Below are positions 1 through 10,100 of a DNA stretch of 64,000 nucleotides, in pieces. The stretch lies in contig JAEUIU010000041.1 in the NCBI GenBank assembly GCA_016795065.1, positions 1 to 64,000 on the forward strand, read 5' to 3'. The notes beneath the pieces were generated by a model that was given only the letters and a program-made list of their open reading frames with translations, had not been told where the DNA came from and searched no databases. The position numbers were made by a program, and so were the translations under genes. Position 1 is the stretch's first letter, and the number at the start of each line of letters is the position of its first letter. The stretch comes from Phycisphaerae bacterium (GTDB taxonomy: Bacteria > Planctomycetota > Phycisphaerae > Phycisphaerales > SM1A02).

Positions 1-1674
1 CGCATCGGGATAGGTCGAGTCGCCTTCGATCGCGAAGGTCGCCTTGGCGATGTCGGCGTAGGCCGAGCGCTCGACCGACTCGACCTCGCGCTCGTAGCGG
101 GTGCGCACCGCACGGGCTTCGGGTTCGAGGGCCCGCATGAACGCGATCATGGCGTCCTTGGACGACCGGACCGCCTCGGCCCCGCCCGCGAGGAGTGCCT
201 TGCGGGCGTCGATCGAGGTGAGCGTCGTTCCCCGCACCAGGGCTTCGGCCCGATGGCGCGGCGAAAGACCGTCCAACAGCTTCACCACGACCGGATCCTC
301 GGCCCCGAGTCGTTCGGCGAAGAAGCTCAGCTTCATGGTGAGCCACTGGACCTCGAGCTCCTCGTGGATCGGTTCGGGGGAGAGGATCGACCGTTCGATG
401 GAATCGAGCCGGGCGTCGGCATACTCGTCGAGTCGAGCCTCGTTGGGCTTGGTCTTCTCTTCGGTCAGGCGCACGATGTGTCGGGCGATGCGGGCGAGGA
501 CCGGTCCGCGCCAGCCCTCTTCAAAGAGTTGCCGCCGCTGGTAGATCTCGGCGTGGACCTTCTGGGCTTGGGCAACCCGATCGAACGCTCCAGCCAGCGG
601 AGCCAGCTCGGGCTTCGCGGCGATCGCCGCACGCAAGCGGCCCTCGCGCTCGCGCTTGATCGCCATCAGGGCCGGGTCCTGAAGCCCCTCGATCAGTCCG
701 GTGCGGGCCTTCCGTCCGTTGGCCACGCCGCCGATGTCCTCTTGGGCAATGCGGGCGTTCTCGGCGTTCCGCTGGGCGAAGGCGGTGAGCTTCATCTCGT
801 CGCGCCAGTTCTTGGAGAGCATCCACGGCAGCTCGACGTCGCGCAGGAACTCGAGGTGATCCAGCGTGTAGAGCCGCTGGGTCTTCCCGGGGTGACCCGC
901 GACGAAGATCAGTTCCTCTGCCGTCGCACCAGCCTCGCTCCAGGTGAGAAAGTGCTCGGCCACGAGCGGCTTTCCGCCGTCGTAGATCCGGAAGAAGCAA
1001 CAGTCGAGGTTGTAGCGCGGGTATTCGAAGTTGTCGGTGTCGCCGCCGAAGAAGGCGATGCCCGATTCGGGAGCGAAGACCAGCCGCACGTCGGTGAAGC
1101 GGCGATAGCGGTAGAGGTGGTACTGCCCGCCCTGATAGAGCGTGACGACCTCGGACTTGAGGCCGGTCGCCTTCTCGCTCTCGCTCTCGAGGGTGGCGAT
1201 CATCGCCTGCCGGGCCTCACCGGCGGCGCCGTCATCCTTCGCCTTCGCCGCCACGCCGATCACCTTTGCCGTCACGTCCTCGATCGACCAGAGGATGTCG
1301 AGGGCCAGATCAGGACAGGGCAACTCGTCGGCTTGGGTTGTGGCGGTGAAACCCAATTCCAAGAGATCGCGGTCGGGTGTGCTGAGTGCAGCCAACATGT
1401 CAGAGCCGACGTGGTGATTGGTCATCACGAGGCCGTTCTTCGAGACGACCGAGCCGGAACCGCCGGTCGAGAAGCGGACCGCCGACTTCTGAAGGTGTTC
1501 CAGCCACGGAGCGGTCGGCTCGAAGCCATAGGCGGACTTGATCGCCGCGGTGGGTGGATGGGTCAGCAGCCACATGCCTTCGTCCGCCTTTGCGCGGGTG
1601 GAGAGCATGGCGACGAGGGCCGAAGCCAACATGGAGGTGAGGCACTGGCGGACGAAAGCGGAAGCGAGTCGCAT
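1..1674 (-). CDS. S46 family dipeptidyl peptidase (DPP7/DPP11-like), C-terminus beyond left edge
   Basis: Secreted serine exopeptidase that removes dipeptides from peptide N-termini. The gene reads leftward and 558 codons lie in the window with no stop, so the C-terminal part is missing. Seen: a signal peptide at residues 1-30; the segment DEGMW followed by GGSGSVVSKNGLVMTNHHV near residues 71-89, the catalytic-His block of S46; FFGGDTDNFEYPRYNLD near residue 212, which carries the family Asp; and YPDA at the very edge, matching the S46 YPDATFTLR block. The nucleophile Ser (GNSGSP block, near residue 650 in the family) would lie off-window and could not be checked. The ATG at 1674 gives a normal signal peptide. 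A terminator-like hairpin separates it from the upstream coiled-coil gene, so it probably has its own promoter. Confidence 0.93.
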   Translation of the reverse strand, partial: MRLASAFVRQCLTSMLASALVAMLSTRAKADEGMWLLTHPPTAAIKSAYGFEPTAPWLEHLQKSAVRFSTGGSGSVVSKNGLVMTNHHVGSDMLAALSTPDRDLLELGFTATTQADELPCPDLALDILWSIEDVTAKVIGVAAKAKDDGAAGEARQAMIATLESESEKATGLKSEVVTLYQGGQYHLYRYRRFTDVRLVFAPESGIAFFGGDTDNFEYPRYNLDCCFFRIYDGGKPLVAEHFLTWSEAGATAEELIFVAGHPGKTQRLYTLDHLEFLRDVELPWMLSKNWRDEMKLTAFAQRNAENARIAQEDIGGVANGRKARTGLIEGLQDPALMAIKREREGRLRAAIAAKPELAPLAGAFDRVAQAQKVHAEIYQRRQLFEEGWRGPVLARIARHIVRLTEEKTKPNEARLDEYADARLDSIERSILSPEPIHEELEVQWLTMKLSFFAERLGAEDPVVVKLLDGLSPRHRAEALVRGTTLTSIDARKALLAGGAEAVRSSKDAMIAFMRALEPEARAVRTRYEREVESVERSAYADIAKATFAIEGDSTYPDA

Positions 1675-1699
1675 GGCGGAGAGGGTAGCGAGTGAGGGG

Positions 1700-1742
1700 A
1701 GGAAGAACAGAAACAACAACCCCGGGCGGGGGCCCGGGGTTG
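1700..1742 (-). terminator. Rho-independent terminator after the coiled-coil gene
   Basis: An 11-bp perfect inverted repeat (arms 1717-1727 and 1732-1742, loop 1728-1731) is GC-rich. On the minus strand it is followed by a T-rich stretch (TTGTTTCTGTTCTTC). It lies 45 bases past the stop of the gene at 1787-3154. Confidence 0.75.
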
Positions 1743-1786
1743 CAGTTTCAGGTGGATTGGAACGAGCTCGCGGAACCGGCTGCGGC

Positions 1787-3154
1787 TTAGCGACCAGCGC
1801 TGGTACCGGTCAGGATCTGGAAGCGGTTCCAGTTCAGGACTGGGATACGGGCCTCAATCGCGTCGCGAAGGAGGTTGTCGTAGCCTTCGCGGGCTGCGCG
1901 TGCTTCGATTGCGGCCTGCATCTGGGCCTCGGCGGGGTTGTCCGGGAGCGGCGAAGGCATCGGGGGCTGCACGCCGAGGACGAGGAAGTCGAGGTCGCCG
2001 ACGAGCATGTCGCCGGGGACGATCTCGCCGCCCCAGTCCTTGATCTTGCTGCGGAGGTACTCGGCCTCGCTGTCAGACGGCTTCCCGTCGCCGTCGACGT
2101 CGAACTTGCCGTGGACGAGGAACTTGAAGCGGTAGTCAGGGTTGAAGACAGCGTTGGCAATCACGTCGTCCTTGACGACCGGTCGACCGGTCGACTGACG
2201 AATGATCTTGCAGGTCGAGGTCGACTCGGCCACGCGGAGCACCTGGAGCGAAGCCTTGCCGCGTCCGCCCTTGTCGCTGGCGGCGATGGCGTTGGCGTCG
2301 TCGAAGACCTCGAAGGTCATGCCCGGGATGACCCGGTCCTTCTGACCGATGTTGACGAAGACCTGGTCGCCCGAGCCCTCGATCGCGATGACGCGACCGT
2401 CGACGAGTTCGGCCGGATTGGCTGGCTTGAGTTCGATCGCCTCGAGCTTCTTGACGAGGACGTCGTTGCGGCTCTGGATGACGGCGGTGTCAGCCCGAAG
2501 GCTGTCCATCTGGGCCTGGAGCTCGTCGATGCGGCCCTGGTGGCCACCCTTGAGCTCATCGATCACCTTCTGCATGTCGGCGACGGTCTGCTCGACCTGC
2601 TTGACGAGGTCGTCACCGGCCTTGTCATAGCCGGCGAACTGCTCGCGGATCGAGTCGGCCAGCTTCTGGGCGTTCTTCTTCTCGCCGTCGATGGAGTCAT
2701 TCAACTCGCTGGACTGCTTGGTCAGCTCGGCAACGCGGGTAGAGAGGCTCTTGGCCTCGTCGTCCTTGGCCTTGAGCTGGCGGCGGAGGTCGCTGATCAG
2801 ACCCTTCGCGGTCTCGCCGTCCTTGAGGCCGAGCTCGGCCTGGAGAGCCTTCGCGTCGCCGGTCGGGTTGCCGCCGAGAAGTTGGGCGACCGCGGTCCGC
2901 TGGTCCATGAGGACGCCATAGACGGTCTTTCGCTCGGTCTCGGCTGCGGCCTTGGTCGCCTTCAGCGTCTCGTCTTGCTGCTGGGCGGCGTTGACGAAGG
3001 CGTTGAGCTTCGTCTCGGCCTCGTTCTTGGCGTTCATCTCATTGCTCTTGCCCGCCCAGAAGACGATGGTCATGACCAAGAGGCATACCCACATGATCAC
3101 GAACACGACCAGAGCGACGAGCACTCCGGTACCACCTCCAGATCGAATGGCCAT
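1787..3154 (-). CDS. Membrane-anchored coiled-coil protein with C-terminal BRCT-like region
   Basis: A 455-residue protein of unknown role. One N-terminal membrane helix (about residues 9-33) is followed by a long charged, Ala/Lys/Glu-rich region with heptad-like periodicity to about residue 255, predicted as coiled coil. Next comes a small beta-rich segment (GRVIAIEGSGDQVFVNIG...PGMTFEVF), similar in style to FlgT-C-like domains. Near the end, FKFLVHGKFDVDGDG...YLRSKIKDWGGEIV...DFLVLGV resembles a BRCT-type fold. The start at 3154 is supported by AGGAG eight bases upstream; the frame stays open further upstream but without such a site. Likely a planctomycete cell-envelope or scaffold protein. 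The BRCT-like reading is by pattern only. Confidence 0.85.
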   Translation of the reverse strand: MAIRSGGGTGVLVALVVFVIMWVCLLVMTIVFWAGKSNEMNAKNEAETKLNAFVNAAQQQDETLKATKAAAETERKTVYGVLMDQRTAVAQLLGGNPTGDAKALQAELGLKDGETAKGLISDLRRQLKAKDDEAKSLSTRVAELTKQSSELNDSIDGEKKNAQKLADSIREQFAGYDKAGDDLVKQVEQTVADMQKVIDELKGGHQGRIDELQAQMDSLRADTAVIQSRNDVLVKKLEAIELKPANPAELVDGRVIAIEGSGDQVFVNIGQKDRVIPGMTFEVFDDANAIAASDKGGRGKASLQVLRVAESTSTCKIIRQSTGRPVVKDDVIANAVFNPDYRFKFLVHGKFDVDGDGKPSDSEAEYLRSKIKDWGGEIVPGDMLVGDLDFLVLGVQPPMPSPLPDNPAEAQMQAAIEARAAREGYDNLLRDAIEARIPVLNWNRFQILTGTSAGR

Positions 3155-3728
3155 GTCAAAAGCTCCTGCGGGGCTGAGCGGTCCGCACGCGCCGGAAGGC
3201 AGGCGTGCAGCGCGAATGGGAATCAGGGGACAGAGACCTGAGGTAGGCGAATCGCTTCGATCGGATCGGTCCGACCGAGGGGCTTCGCCGTCACCCAGGC
3301 GAGAAGCGGAAGTGTCGCGATAAACGGCGCTTCGGTCAAGACGCGAAACGGTGGGAATGGGCCGTGGCTGGGTGAGATGCATCCCGGCTCAGCCTGCCTG
3401 GTCAGGATTCGGCCGTGGCAGAGAGGTAGTTCCACGCTCCCCGCGGGATTCGAGCGATGCATGGGGCCCATCGCGCCGAACCCGCCTCCGACGCTCAGCA
3501 ACTTCGGGGCGGGTGACGCCCTCCATCCCAAGGCGAAGGCCCGGGCCCTGCGCCCTTGCCGGCCCCTTGGTTGGAGGTGTCGAATCCGCTCACATGCGCG
3601 TGCGATGTCGTCGGGAGTCCTTCGCTGATCGGGCCAAAGCGTCGCGGAGACCGTGCCACGGATTCCATCGGGTAAGAGCCGCAGGTCGCCCGCCGCGGCA
3701 AGGGCGGTCATGCGCCGGAGTCGGTCTG
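3155..3728. other. 574-base stretch between the coiled-coil and dockerin genes
   Basis: Mostly without a convincing gene. It holds one open frame on the minus strand at 3223-3711 (162 codons, listed separately with low confidence). No tRNA, strong terminator or repeat was seen. Confidence 0.4.
3223..3711 (-). CDS. Doubtful hypothetical ORF
   Basis: This 162-codon frame starts 17 bases after the stop of the dockerin gene at 3729-4904 and ends 68 bases before the start of the coiled-coil gene. The first 50 residues (MTALAAAGDLRLLPDGIRG..., then RRTPDDIARACERIR) have plausible protein-like composition. The rest is rich in Pro, Arg and Gly like a random GC-rich frame. No domain is recognised. 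It could be a short gene, a decayed gene or chance. Confidence 0.22.
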   Translation of the reverse strand: MTALAAAGDLRLLPDGIRGTVSATLWPDQRRTPDDIARACERIRHLQPRGRQGRRARAFALGWRASPAPKLLSVGGGFGAMGPMHRSNPAGSVELPLCHGRILTRQAEPGCISPSHGPFPPFRVLTEAPFIATLPLLAWVTAKPLGRTDPIEAIRLPQVSVP

Positions 3729-4904
3729 TCAGTTGGTGCAGACGAGGTCGAACTTCACCTCGTAGTCACCCACGGCGCCGTTGTAGCCCGCAAGTCGGAC
3801 CCAGTAGATCGCAAAGGGGCTTTGCGGGACGATGCTGATGAAGGACTTCCAGTTGAGCCCGCCAAGCTGGCAACTTCGCATGACGAAGTCGTCGTTGCAG
3901 GCGACTTCGGTCAGGTTGCCGATCGAGCCGGAGTAGACTGTCAGGGTGGTGTCCATGTTCGTCCCCGGCATGCACGTTGAGACGCTGAACTCAACCGCTT
4001 GTGCGCCACCCTGGACGCAGGCCATGTCGACCAAGAACCAGAGGTCCTTGGTGTCGTTCACGCCCCCGCAGGAATTGGGATCGGGATTCGCCGAGGCGGT
4101 TGCGTAGATCGTGGTGCCCACTCGGATCTCGGTGGCGCCGCGCCCTTGGTCGGTCAGGTAAATCGGGATGGCATCCTCGATGAAGTCTCCCTGCTGGATG
4201 AAGTCAATGGACAGGGATCCCGACCCTACGGCGCCAGAGTAGCCGCCAGTACGGATCGTGTAGGTCGCGTCTGCACCGACGGCGACCAGGACCTCGGAGT
4301 TGAGCGTTTCGACGCAGGAGCTCGTGTCGTCGTTGCACGCGAGCATGACAGCGCCCGTCACGCTGCCCGTGGGGCAGGTTGCCCCGAAGATGCCCGACCT
4401 GTACACCGCCAGGCGAGTGTCAAAGTTGGCGCCGCACGTGCTGACGCGCATCAGGCCGTCGGTTGGGGCCGCCACTTTGAACCAAACATCGTTGGTGATC
4501 TGATCCGAGCCGAAAGAGTCGCAGAGGGGGTTCGCGGGGCCGTCGGTCGCTGCATTGAGGGTGCAGAAGGGCACGTCCTGCGAATAGAGCGACGGAAGAA
4601 CCGTCGCACCGGAGCAGGTGTCATTGGCCGGCGCTCCGCACGTGCCCCACGCTCCGAGCAGGATGCTTAGGTCGGCGGCTTCCACCACTCCGTTGCCGTT
4701 GAGGTCCGACTCGGTGGCGCCGGTGCCCCAACCGCCCAGCAGGATTGCAAGGTCGCTCGCGTCGACCGTTCCGCTCAGGTCGAGATCCGCTGGGCAAGAA
4801 CACGAAACACCAGCGCTTGCCAGGTTCGTCACCACACTCACGGAGAGGGCAGTCAGGAGGAGATGCGAAGCCGACAACGAGGCGCGATGGTGCGCGGAGA
4901 GCAT
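3729..4904 (-). CDS. Secreted protein with N-terminal dockerin-like module, paralog A
   Basis: A 391-residue exported protein. Signal peptide about residues 1-32; two dockerin-like calcium-loop repeats at residues 37-90 (DLDLSGTVDASDLAILLGGWG and DLNGNGVVEAADLSILLGAWG halves, ending in C); then two Cys-rich beta repeats of about 145 residues that resemble pre-peptidase C-terminal (PPC) domains, each with a VWFKV/LWFLV strand and a CNDD loop. It is a full-length paralog of the gene at 5734-6927, down to the MLSAHHR/MFSAHHR start. AGAGGAA precedes the ATG at 4904 by about eight bases. A dockerin module at the N-terminus is unusual. Role unknown; probably surface or extracellular binding. Confidence 0.9.
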   Translation of the reverse strand: MLSAHHRASLSASHLLLTALSVSVVTNLASAGVSCSCPADLDLSGTVDASDLAILLGGWGTGATESDLNGNGVVEAADLSILLGAWGTCGAPANDTCSGATVLPSLYSQDVPFCTLNAATDGPANPLCDSFGSDQITNDVWFKVAAPTDGLMRVSTCGANFDTRLAVYRSGIFGATCPTGSVTGAVMLACNDDTSSCVETLNSEVLVAVGADATYTIRTGGYSGAVGSGSLSIDFIQQGDFIEDAIPIYLTDQGRGATEIRVGTTIYATASANPDPNSCGGVNDTKDLWFLVDMACVQGGAQAVEFSVSTCMPGTNMDTTLTVYSGSIGNLTEVACNDDFVMRSCQLGGLNWKSFISIVPQSPFAIYWVRLAGYNGAVGDYEVKFDLVCTN

Positions 4905-5100
4905 GCGAGCGTTCCTCTGAATGGTGGTCGAGTGCGCTGAGTGCCTCGGCGAGGCCGGCGGCGGGGCGCGACACGCGACTCGCGCCGAGGCGAGCGGTGC
5001 CCGTGCAATGTACGACCGGCACGCGCGTAGCCGTCCCGCGCTTCTCGAAGAAGATTCTGATTCTCGCAGTGCAGGGCGTCGCGAGGGTCGTTTCGGCGCG
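4905..5100. other. Spacer between relic kinase tail and dockerin gene
   Basis: No gene seen. On the minus strand it occupies the same place as the 180-base spacer between the intact kinase (7108-10485) and its downstream dockerin gene, but the two spacers share little obvious sequence. Confidence 0.4.
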
Positions 5101-5182
5101 CATCGAGCCTCGGGACGATGTTCTGGGACGCGTGGCGGAGCCGATGCCGCTCGCCGGCTGCATTCACCCTCATCTGTCGATC
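5101..5182 (-). pseudogene. Relic of the C-terminal end of the WD40 kinase
   Basis: Read on the minus strand from 5182, this 82-base stretch encodes DRQMRVNAAGERHRLRHASQ followed by NIVPRLDA. It lines up without gaps with the last residues of the intact kinase (DRLIDINAGAERHRLEHAAR, then NIAPRLDWH). About 17 of 27 residues are identical, and ERHRL, HA, NI and PRLD are all kept. There is no start codon or kinase body: the DUF2314 gene begins just beyond. It sits upstream of dockerin paralog A exactly as the intact kinase tail sits upstream of paralog B, so it looks like the remains of a duplicated kinase-dockerin unit. Confidence 0.6.
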
Positions 5183-5197
5183 TCGTAGGATCCGGCC

Positions 5198-5710
5198 ATG
5201 TCCCATCTCCACACCGGCCGTCGACGCCGACTCGGCGGACTCCAAGCGCTCTTTCTGGTTCCGTTCGTTGTCGTTGGAACGCTGACCGGCTGCGGTGATC
5301 CGCCCTCGACGCTGGTCCAGATCGAGGCGAATGACGCCATGATGGCCGAGGCCATCGTGCAGGGGAAAGCGACCTTGGGCGACTTTTGGGCCGTCCACGC
5401 CAACCCGACCAAGGGTGAGAGCGACTTCGCGGTCAAGGTCGCCATCGCCGAGGGGGACCGGAAGGAGTATTTCTGGCTCGTCGACCCCAAGCGGCAGGGG
5501 AAGCGAGTCTCGGCAGCGATCGGGAATGAGCCCGAGATCGTCAAGCACGTCACGCTCGGCCAGGTCATCGAGTTCGACGAAAGCGAGATCGTCGACTGGA
5601 TGTTCATGCGCGAGAAGAAAATGCATGGCAACCACACCGCCCGGGCCTTGCTCAAGCGGATGTCGCCGGAGCAGGCCGAGGCGGTGCAGCGCCTTCTGGC
5701 AGAGGACTGA
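5198..5710 (+). CDS. DUF2314 domain lipoprotein
   Basis: A 170-residue protein. The N-terminal part is basic (RRRR), then hydrophobic, ending in LTGC near residue 32, a lipobox for signal peptidase II, so it is probably membrane-tethered outside the cytoplasm. Residues 60-150 match the DUF2314 (YegJ-like) pattern: FAVKVAIAEGDRKEYFWL, IGNEPEIVKHVTLGQVIEF and IVDWMFM. The family function is not known to me. It is the only plus-strand gene among minus-strand neighbours in the first 11 kb, and it lies inside what seems to be a duplicated kinase-dockerin unit, which suggests insertion there. Confidence 0.87.
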   Translation: MSHLHTGRRRRLGGLQALFLVPFVVVGTLTGCGDPPSTLVQIEANDAMMAEAIVQGKATLGDFWAVHANPTKGESDFAVKVAIAEGDRKEYFWLVDPKRQGKRVSAAIGNEPEIVKHVTLGQVIEFDESEIVDWMFMREKKMHGNHTARALLKRMSPEQAEAVQRLLAED

Positions 5711-5733
5711 ATGTCATCCTCCGTGCGGTCGAA

Positions 5734-6927
5734 TCAATCGAGGCAGAAGAGGTGGAACTTCACTTCGTAGTTGCCCACGCTGCCGTTGAAGCCGGCGAGC
5801 CGAACCCAGTAGATGGCATTCGAGCTCTGCGGGTCAAAGCTGACGAAGGACTTGCGGTTGAAGCCGTTGATCTCGCAGCTCGGCATGTCGTAATCGTCGT
5901 TGCATTCGATCTCGGTCAGGTTCCCCACCGTTCCGGAGTAGACGGTCAGGGTCGTATCCATCGCCGTTCCCGGCATGCAGGTCGAGACGCTGAAGTCCAC
6001 CGGCTGGGCCCCACCGTTGGCGCAGTTGACGTGGACTTTGAACCAGAGGTCCTTGGTGTCGTTCACGCCCCCGCAGGAGTTGGGGTTTGGGTCCGCTGAC
6101 GGTGTCGCGTGGAGCGTGGTGCCGCTAAGGATCTGGGTCACGCCTCCGCCGTTGTCGGTCAGGTCGACGGGGATGGCGTCCTCGATGAGATCACCCTTCT
6201 GGTAGAAGTCGACCGAGATGGAACCGGTTCCGATGGCGCCTTGGTAGCCGCCGGCCCGGATCGTGTAGGTCTCGCCAGCCGCGGCAGGGACGAGGACCGC
6301 CGAGTTGAGCACGTCGTTGCAGGTGAGTGAGTCGTCGTTGCAGCCAACGATGGACGCGCTCAGCAGGCCTGAGGAGGGGCAGGTCACGCCGAAGAGCCCT
6401 GGCTTGTACACCGCGAGCCGGGTGTCGAATGTCGACCCGCAGGTGGTCACATGGAGCATGCCATCGGTTGGCGAGGTGACACGGAACCACACGTCGTCGA
6501 AGATCTGGTCCGAGCCGGAGGCATCGCATGCAGCGTTCGCCGGACCGTCGGTGGTCGCGTTGAGCGTGCAGAAGGGCACGTCCTGCCAGTACAGCGATGG
6601 CAGCACCGTCGCGTCGGAGCAGAGGTCGTTCTCCGGGGTCCCGCACGGCCCCCACGCGCCGAGCAGGATGCTCAGGTCAGCGGCGTTGACCGTGCCGCTT
6701 TCGTTGAGATCGGCCTCGGGATCGCCGGTGCCCCAATGGCCCAGGAGAATGGCCAAGTCGGCGGCATCGACCCAGCCGCTGGTGTTCAGATCGGCCGCGC
6801 ACGTGCAGGGGCTCCCTGCGTGAGCGAGACCCGAGGCGAGGGCCGCAAGAAAACCCGCGGGAAGGACGGACAGGAGACGAGCCCGACCGGACGTAGACAG
6901 CCCCGGGCGGTGGTGCGCGCTGAACAT
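5734..6927 (-). CDS. Secreted protein with N-terminal dockerin-like module, paralog B
   Basis: A 397-residue exported protein, paralogous over its full length to the gene at 3729-4904. Signal peptide about residues 1-37, dockerin-like double repeat at residues 43-95, then two PPC-like beta repeats with conserved blocks such as YTIRAGGY, CGGVNDTKDLWFKV, STCMPGTAMDTTLTVYSG and IYWVRLAGFNG. It starts 180 bases downstream of the WD40 kinase on the same strand and may be the last gene of a sigma factor-kinase-dockerin operon. AGAGGAA precedes the ATG. The two copies have diverged throughout, so the duplication is not recent. Confidence 0.9.
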   Translation of the reverse strand: MFSAHHRPGLSTSGRARLLSVLPAGFLAALASGLAHAGSPCTCAADLNTSGWVDAADLAILLGHWGTGDPEADLNESGTVNAADLSILLGAWGPCGTPENDLCSDATVLPSLYWQDVPFCTLNATTDGPANAACDASGSDQIFDDVWFRVTSPTDGMLHVTTCGSTFDTRLAVYKPGLFGVTCPSSGLLSASIVGCNDDSLTCNDVLNSAVLVPAAAGETYTIRAGGYQGAIGTGSISVDFYQKGDLIEDAIPVDLTDNGGGVTQILSGTTLHATPSADPNPNSCGGVNDTKDLWFKVHVNCANGGAQPVDFSVSTCMPGTAMDTTLTVYSGTVGNLTEIECNDDYDMPSCEINGFNRKSFVSFDPQSSNAIYWVRLAGFNGSVGNYEVKFHLFCLD

Positions 6928-7107
6928 GACGTATTCCTCTATTCGTGGACGGGATGCGCTCGGAGGCCGCGGAGTCGCGGACCTGTGCAGCGGCGGGCAT
7001 CGCTCCGTGGCGAGGCGCTCCGAGCAGGCTGCACCACCAACGAAGCGCGGAGCCTTCTCGCTCCGCCCGACGAAATCGCGGAAATCTCAGCGCCGTGCTC
7101 CCTCGCG

Positions 7108-10100
7108 TCAGTGCCAATCGAGTCGCGGAGCGATGTTCCGCGCCGCATGCTCAAGACGATGTCGTTCGGCACCGGCGTTGATGTCGATGAGTCGATCGGC
7201 TTCAGGAATGCTGTACGTTCGCACCGCGCGATCGGGCCCCACCACATGGAAGGCGCTGCCGTCGCGACTCCACGCGACATGGCGAATTGGCTGTCGAGGG
7301 CCGTAGGGAGAGAGGGCCACCAGATCCTGTTTGAGTTCGCGGTGCCAGATCCGCACCGTCCCGTCGTCGGAACAGCTGAGGAGGAGATCTGGGTCCGTGG
7401 GATGCGGCGCAACCCGCGATGGAAAGGCGGAGTGCCCGCGGGCGACGCGGTCCTCGCCGGAATCCGGATCCCAGAACACGATGTCACCGCTCCACGTGCC
7501 CATCGCCATGGTGCGGCCATCGCCCAGGAACGTGCTCACGAAGGAACTGCGATTCTGGAGGTAGGTGATGACGCTGTCGTTGGCCAGGCCAAAGACGCGG
7601 TTGATGCCGCTGCGCTCGCACACCGCGAGCCGATCGCCGGCGGGGTCGAAATCGATCCCGAGAATCTCCGAGCCCACCGGCATCACGGCGATGCACTCGG
7701 TCCCCAGGGACAGGTCGGTGATCCGGACGCCGCTGCTGCGGGTCACCCACGCGACGCGGTCGCCGCTCCGGTCAAAGCGGATGGTGCCATGCTCGCCGAG
7801 GATGGCGTTGCGGGCGGAGGCCAGTTCGGTGCCGTCGGGAACAGAGAGAACGCGAATGGTCCCGTCGGCGTTCAGTGTGGCGACGCGATCACCCGCAGGC
7901 GAGACCGCCGCGTGGCGCGAACGGGTGTTAGGGATTGACCAACGCACCGTCCCGCGCTCCGGCCCTTCCATCACGACGCCGCACAATTCGTCGTTGCCGC
8001 TCGCCAAGGCGCAGCCATCGGCGAGGTTGAACGCGACGGGAACGAGGCCTCGCTCCGGCTGCACCTTCGACACGAGCCCTTCGCGGGAGGCCGAGAGGAT
8101 CGCGCAGGTCCAACGGCTGACACCGCAGAAGGCGAGTGTCCCTCCCTTCGGTGAGACGCTCATGCGACTTCCCAGGAGCGGGGTGAGCGACCGCTTTTCG
8201 GTCGTGAGCATGCTGACCGCGAGCGTGTCCCACCAGCTTGGGATGATGAGATCCTCGTCGTCGCCACTGAAGGCGAGGTCCTGGATCGTGCCCGGGAAGA
8301 CCTGACCGCCAAAGAGGTCTTCCAGCGAATCGGCATCGAAGACGCGGTAGTCGCGGGCCGTCGATGCGCTGGCCAACCGGTCACCGGTGTGGTCAAAAGC
8401 CACGCCGATGACGCCCCGCTGATGGGGCTGCATGATCCGCGGGGTGCGGATACCCGCGGCGTCGGGATCGCTCAGGACAAGGACGACGCCGCCGGCGCAG
8501 CCCACCGCAATATCCCCGCGCGGCGATCGGGCAATGCGGTTGGCGGCGGCTCCGGCACTGCCGATGATCTCGGCCGGCGCGTCACGGTCGAGGCGGATGC
8601 GTCGAACATCGCCGTCGGGCATGGCCGCGATGAGAACGCCCGGACTCTCATAGACGAGCGGTGTTCGGCCCGCGGGGCCGACCCACACCGTTCGCTCGTA
8701 GCGCAGCGTTGAGCGGTTCCAAAGCGTGATCGTCCCGTCGCTATCGCCGCAGGCAAAGGTCGTGTCGTCGGGGCTGGCCGCAATCTCAAGGGCCTCAATC
8801 GACGGCCCCTCGCAGGTGCGGCTCTCGCCGGTGCGGCCGTCGAGGAGAACGGGCGGTCCGATGCTGAAGCCCGCGACCGCGACGAGTTCCTCGTCCAAGG
8901 CGGCAATGGACCGAATGGGTTCATCGAAGGAAAAGCCGACGAAGGGCCCATGCGCCCACATCAGCTCTCGCAGGGCCCAGCGGGCCTGAAGCGATTGGGG
9001 CCGATCCGAGATCGCCGTCCACAAGAGGTCGCGGGCCTCGTTGAGGTTGCCCTCGGCTGCGCGCTGCCGACCGCGGTCGATGTCGCGCTGGAAGAGTTCG
9101 TCGCGCACCTCGTCGGAGAGAAGTTCCTCTCGTCGTTGGGCGCTCCGGGCCAGGTCGCGGTCGCGACGCGCCTGCTCGAATCCGACGAGCGCCAGAACGA
9201 GCCCGGTCAGGATCGCGAGGACCACCAGGCAACTCGCGATGAGCGTTACCGTATGACGCCGGGCGAACTTGCCCAGGTAGTACGCCGCCGAAGGGACGCG
9301 GGCCGAAACCGGTTCGTCGCGGAGGTGGCGGTCGAGGTCATCGGAAAAGGCTGCCACCGTCGCGTACCGGCGGCTCGGCTTGAGGGCGAGGGCCTTCATC
9401 GAAATGGCCTCCACGTCGCCGCGGAGGCCCCGGTGGAGGCTGCGTTCGTCGGTATCGCGAGCTCGGGCGACAGCCCCCGTATCGACCAGCGTCAGGGCAT
9501 GCAGTGGCCGCACCGGATCCTCGTCGCGGACCAGCTTGCGAAGCTCGTCCAGGGGCGGAACCGGAGCCGATCCACCGCGAAGGCGAAGCCGCACGCGGAG
9601 TGGCGTCATGCCCACCAGGAGTTCGTAGAGGATCACGCCGAGGGCATAGACGTCGCTGCGGACATCCACATCGCCGCTACCCGCCTGCTCGGGGCTCATG
9701 TAGTCGGGCGTCCCGACCGCGTCGCCCACCGTGGTGGTGAACGTCCGATCGGTTGCCGGGCGCCACAGGGCCTTGGCGATCCCGAAGTCGATGACCTTGG
9801 CGACCGGCCTGCCGTCGACATCGGCGACGAGAATGTTTGACGGCTTCAGGTCGCGGTGAATCACGCCTTTCTGGTGGGCGTGTTGTACGGCAGCGCAGAC
9901 GTCGAGGAAGAGGCGCAGGCGACCGCGCAAGGGCAGGTGATGGCCATCGCAGAAGTGCGTGATCGGTTGGCCGCGCACCAACTCCATGACGAAGTAGGGA
10001 CGACCATCCGAGGTCGATCCGGCATCGAGAACACGGGCGACGTTGGGGTGCTCCATCTGGGCGATGGCCTGGCGCTCGGCCTCGAAGCGCCGCACCACCT

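Noticed and set aside
253-1695. A 480-codon plus-strand frame at the left edge
   Set aside because: It lies opposite the S46 peptidase, whose motifs are clear. The plus frame shows no domain.
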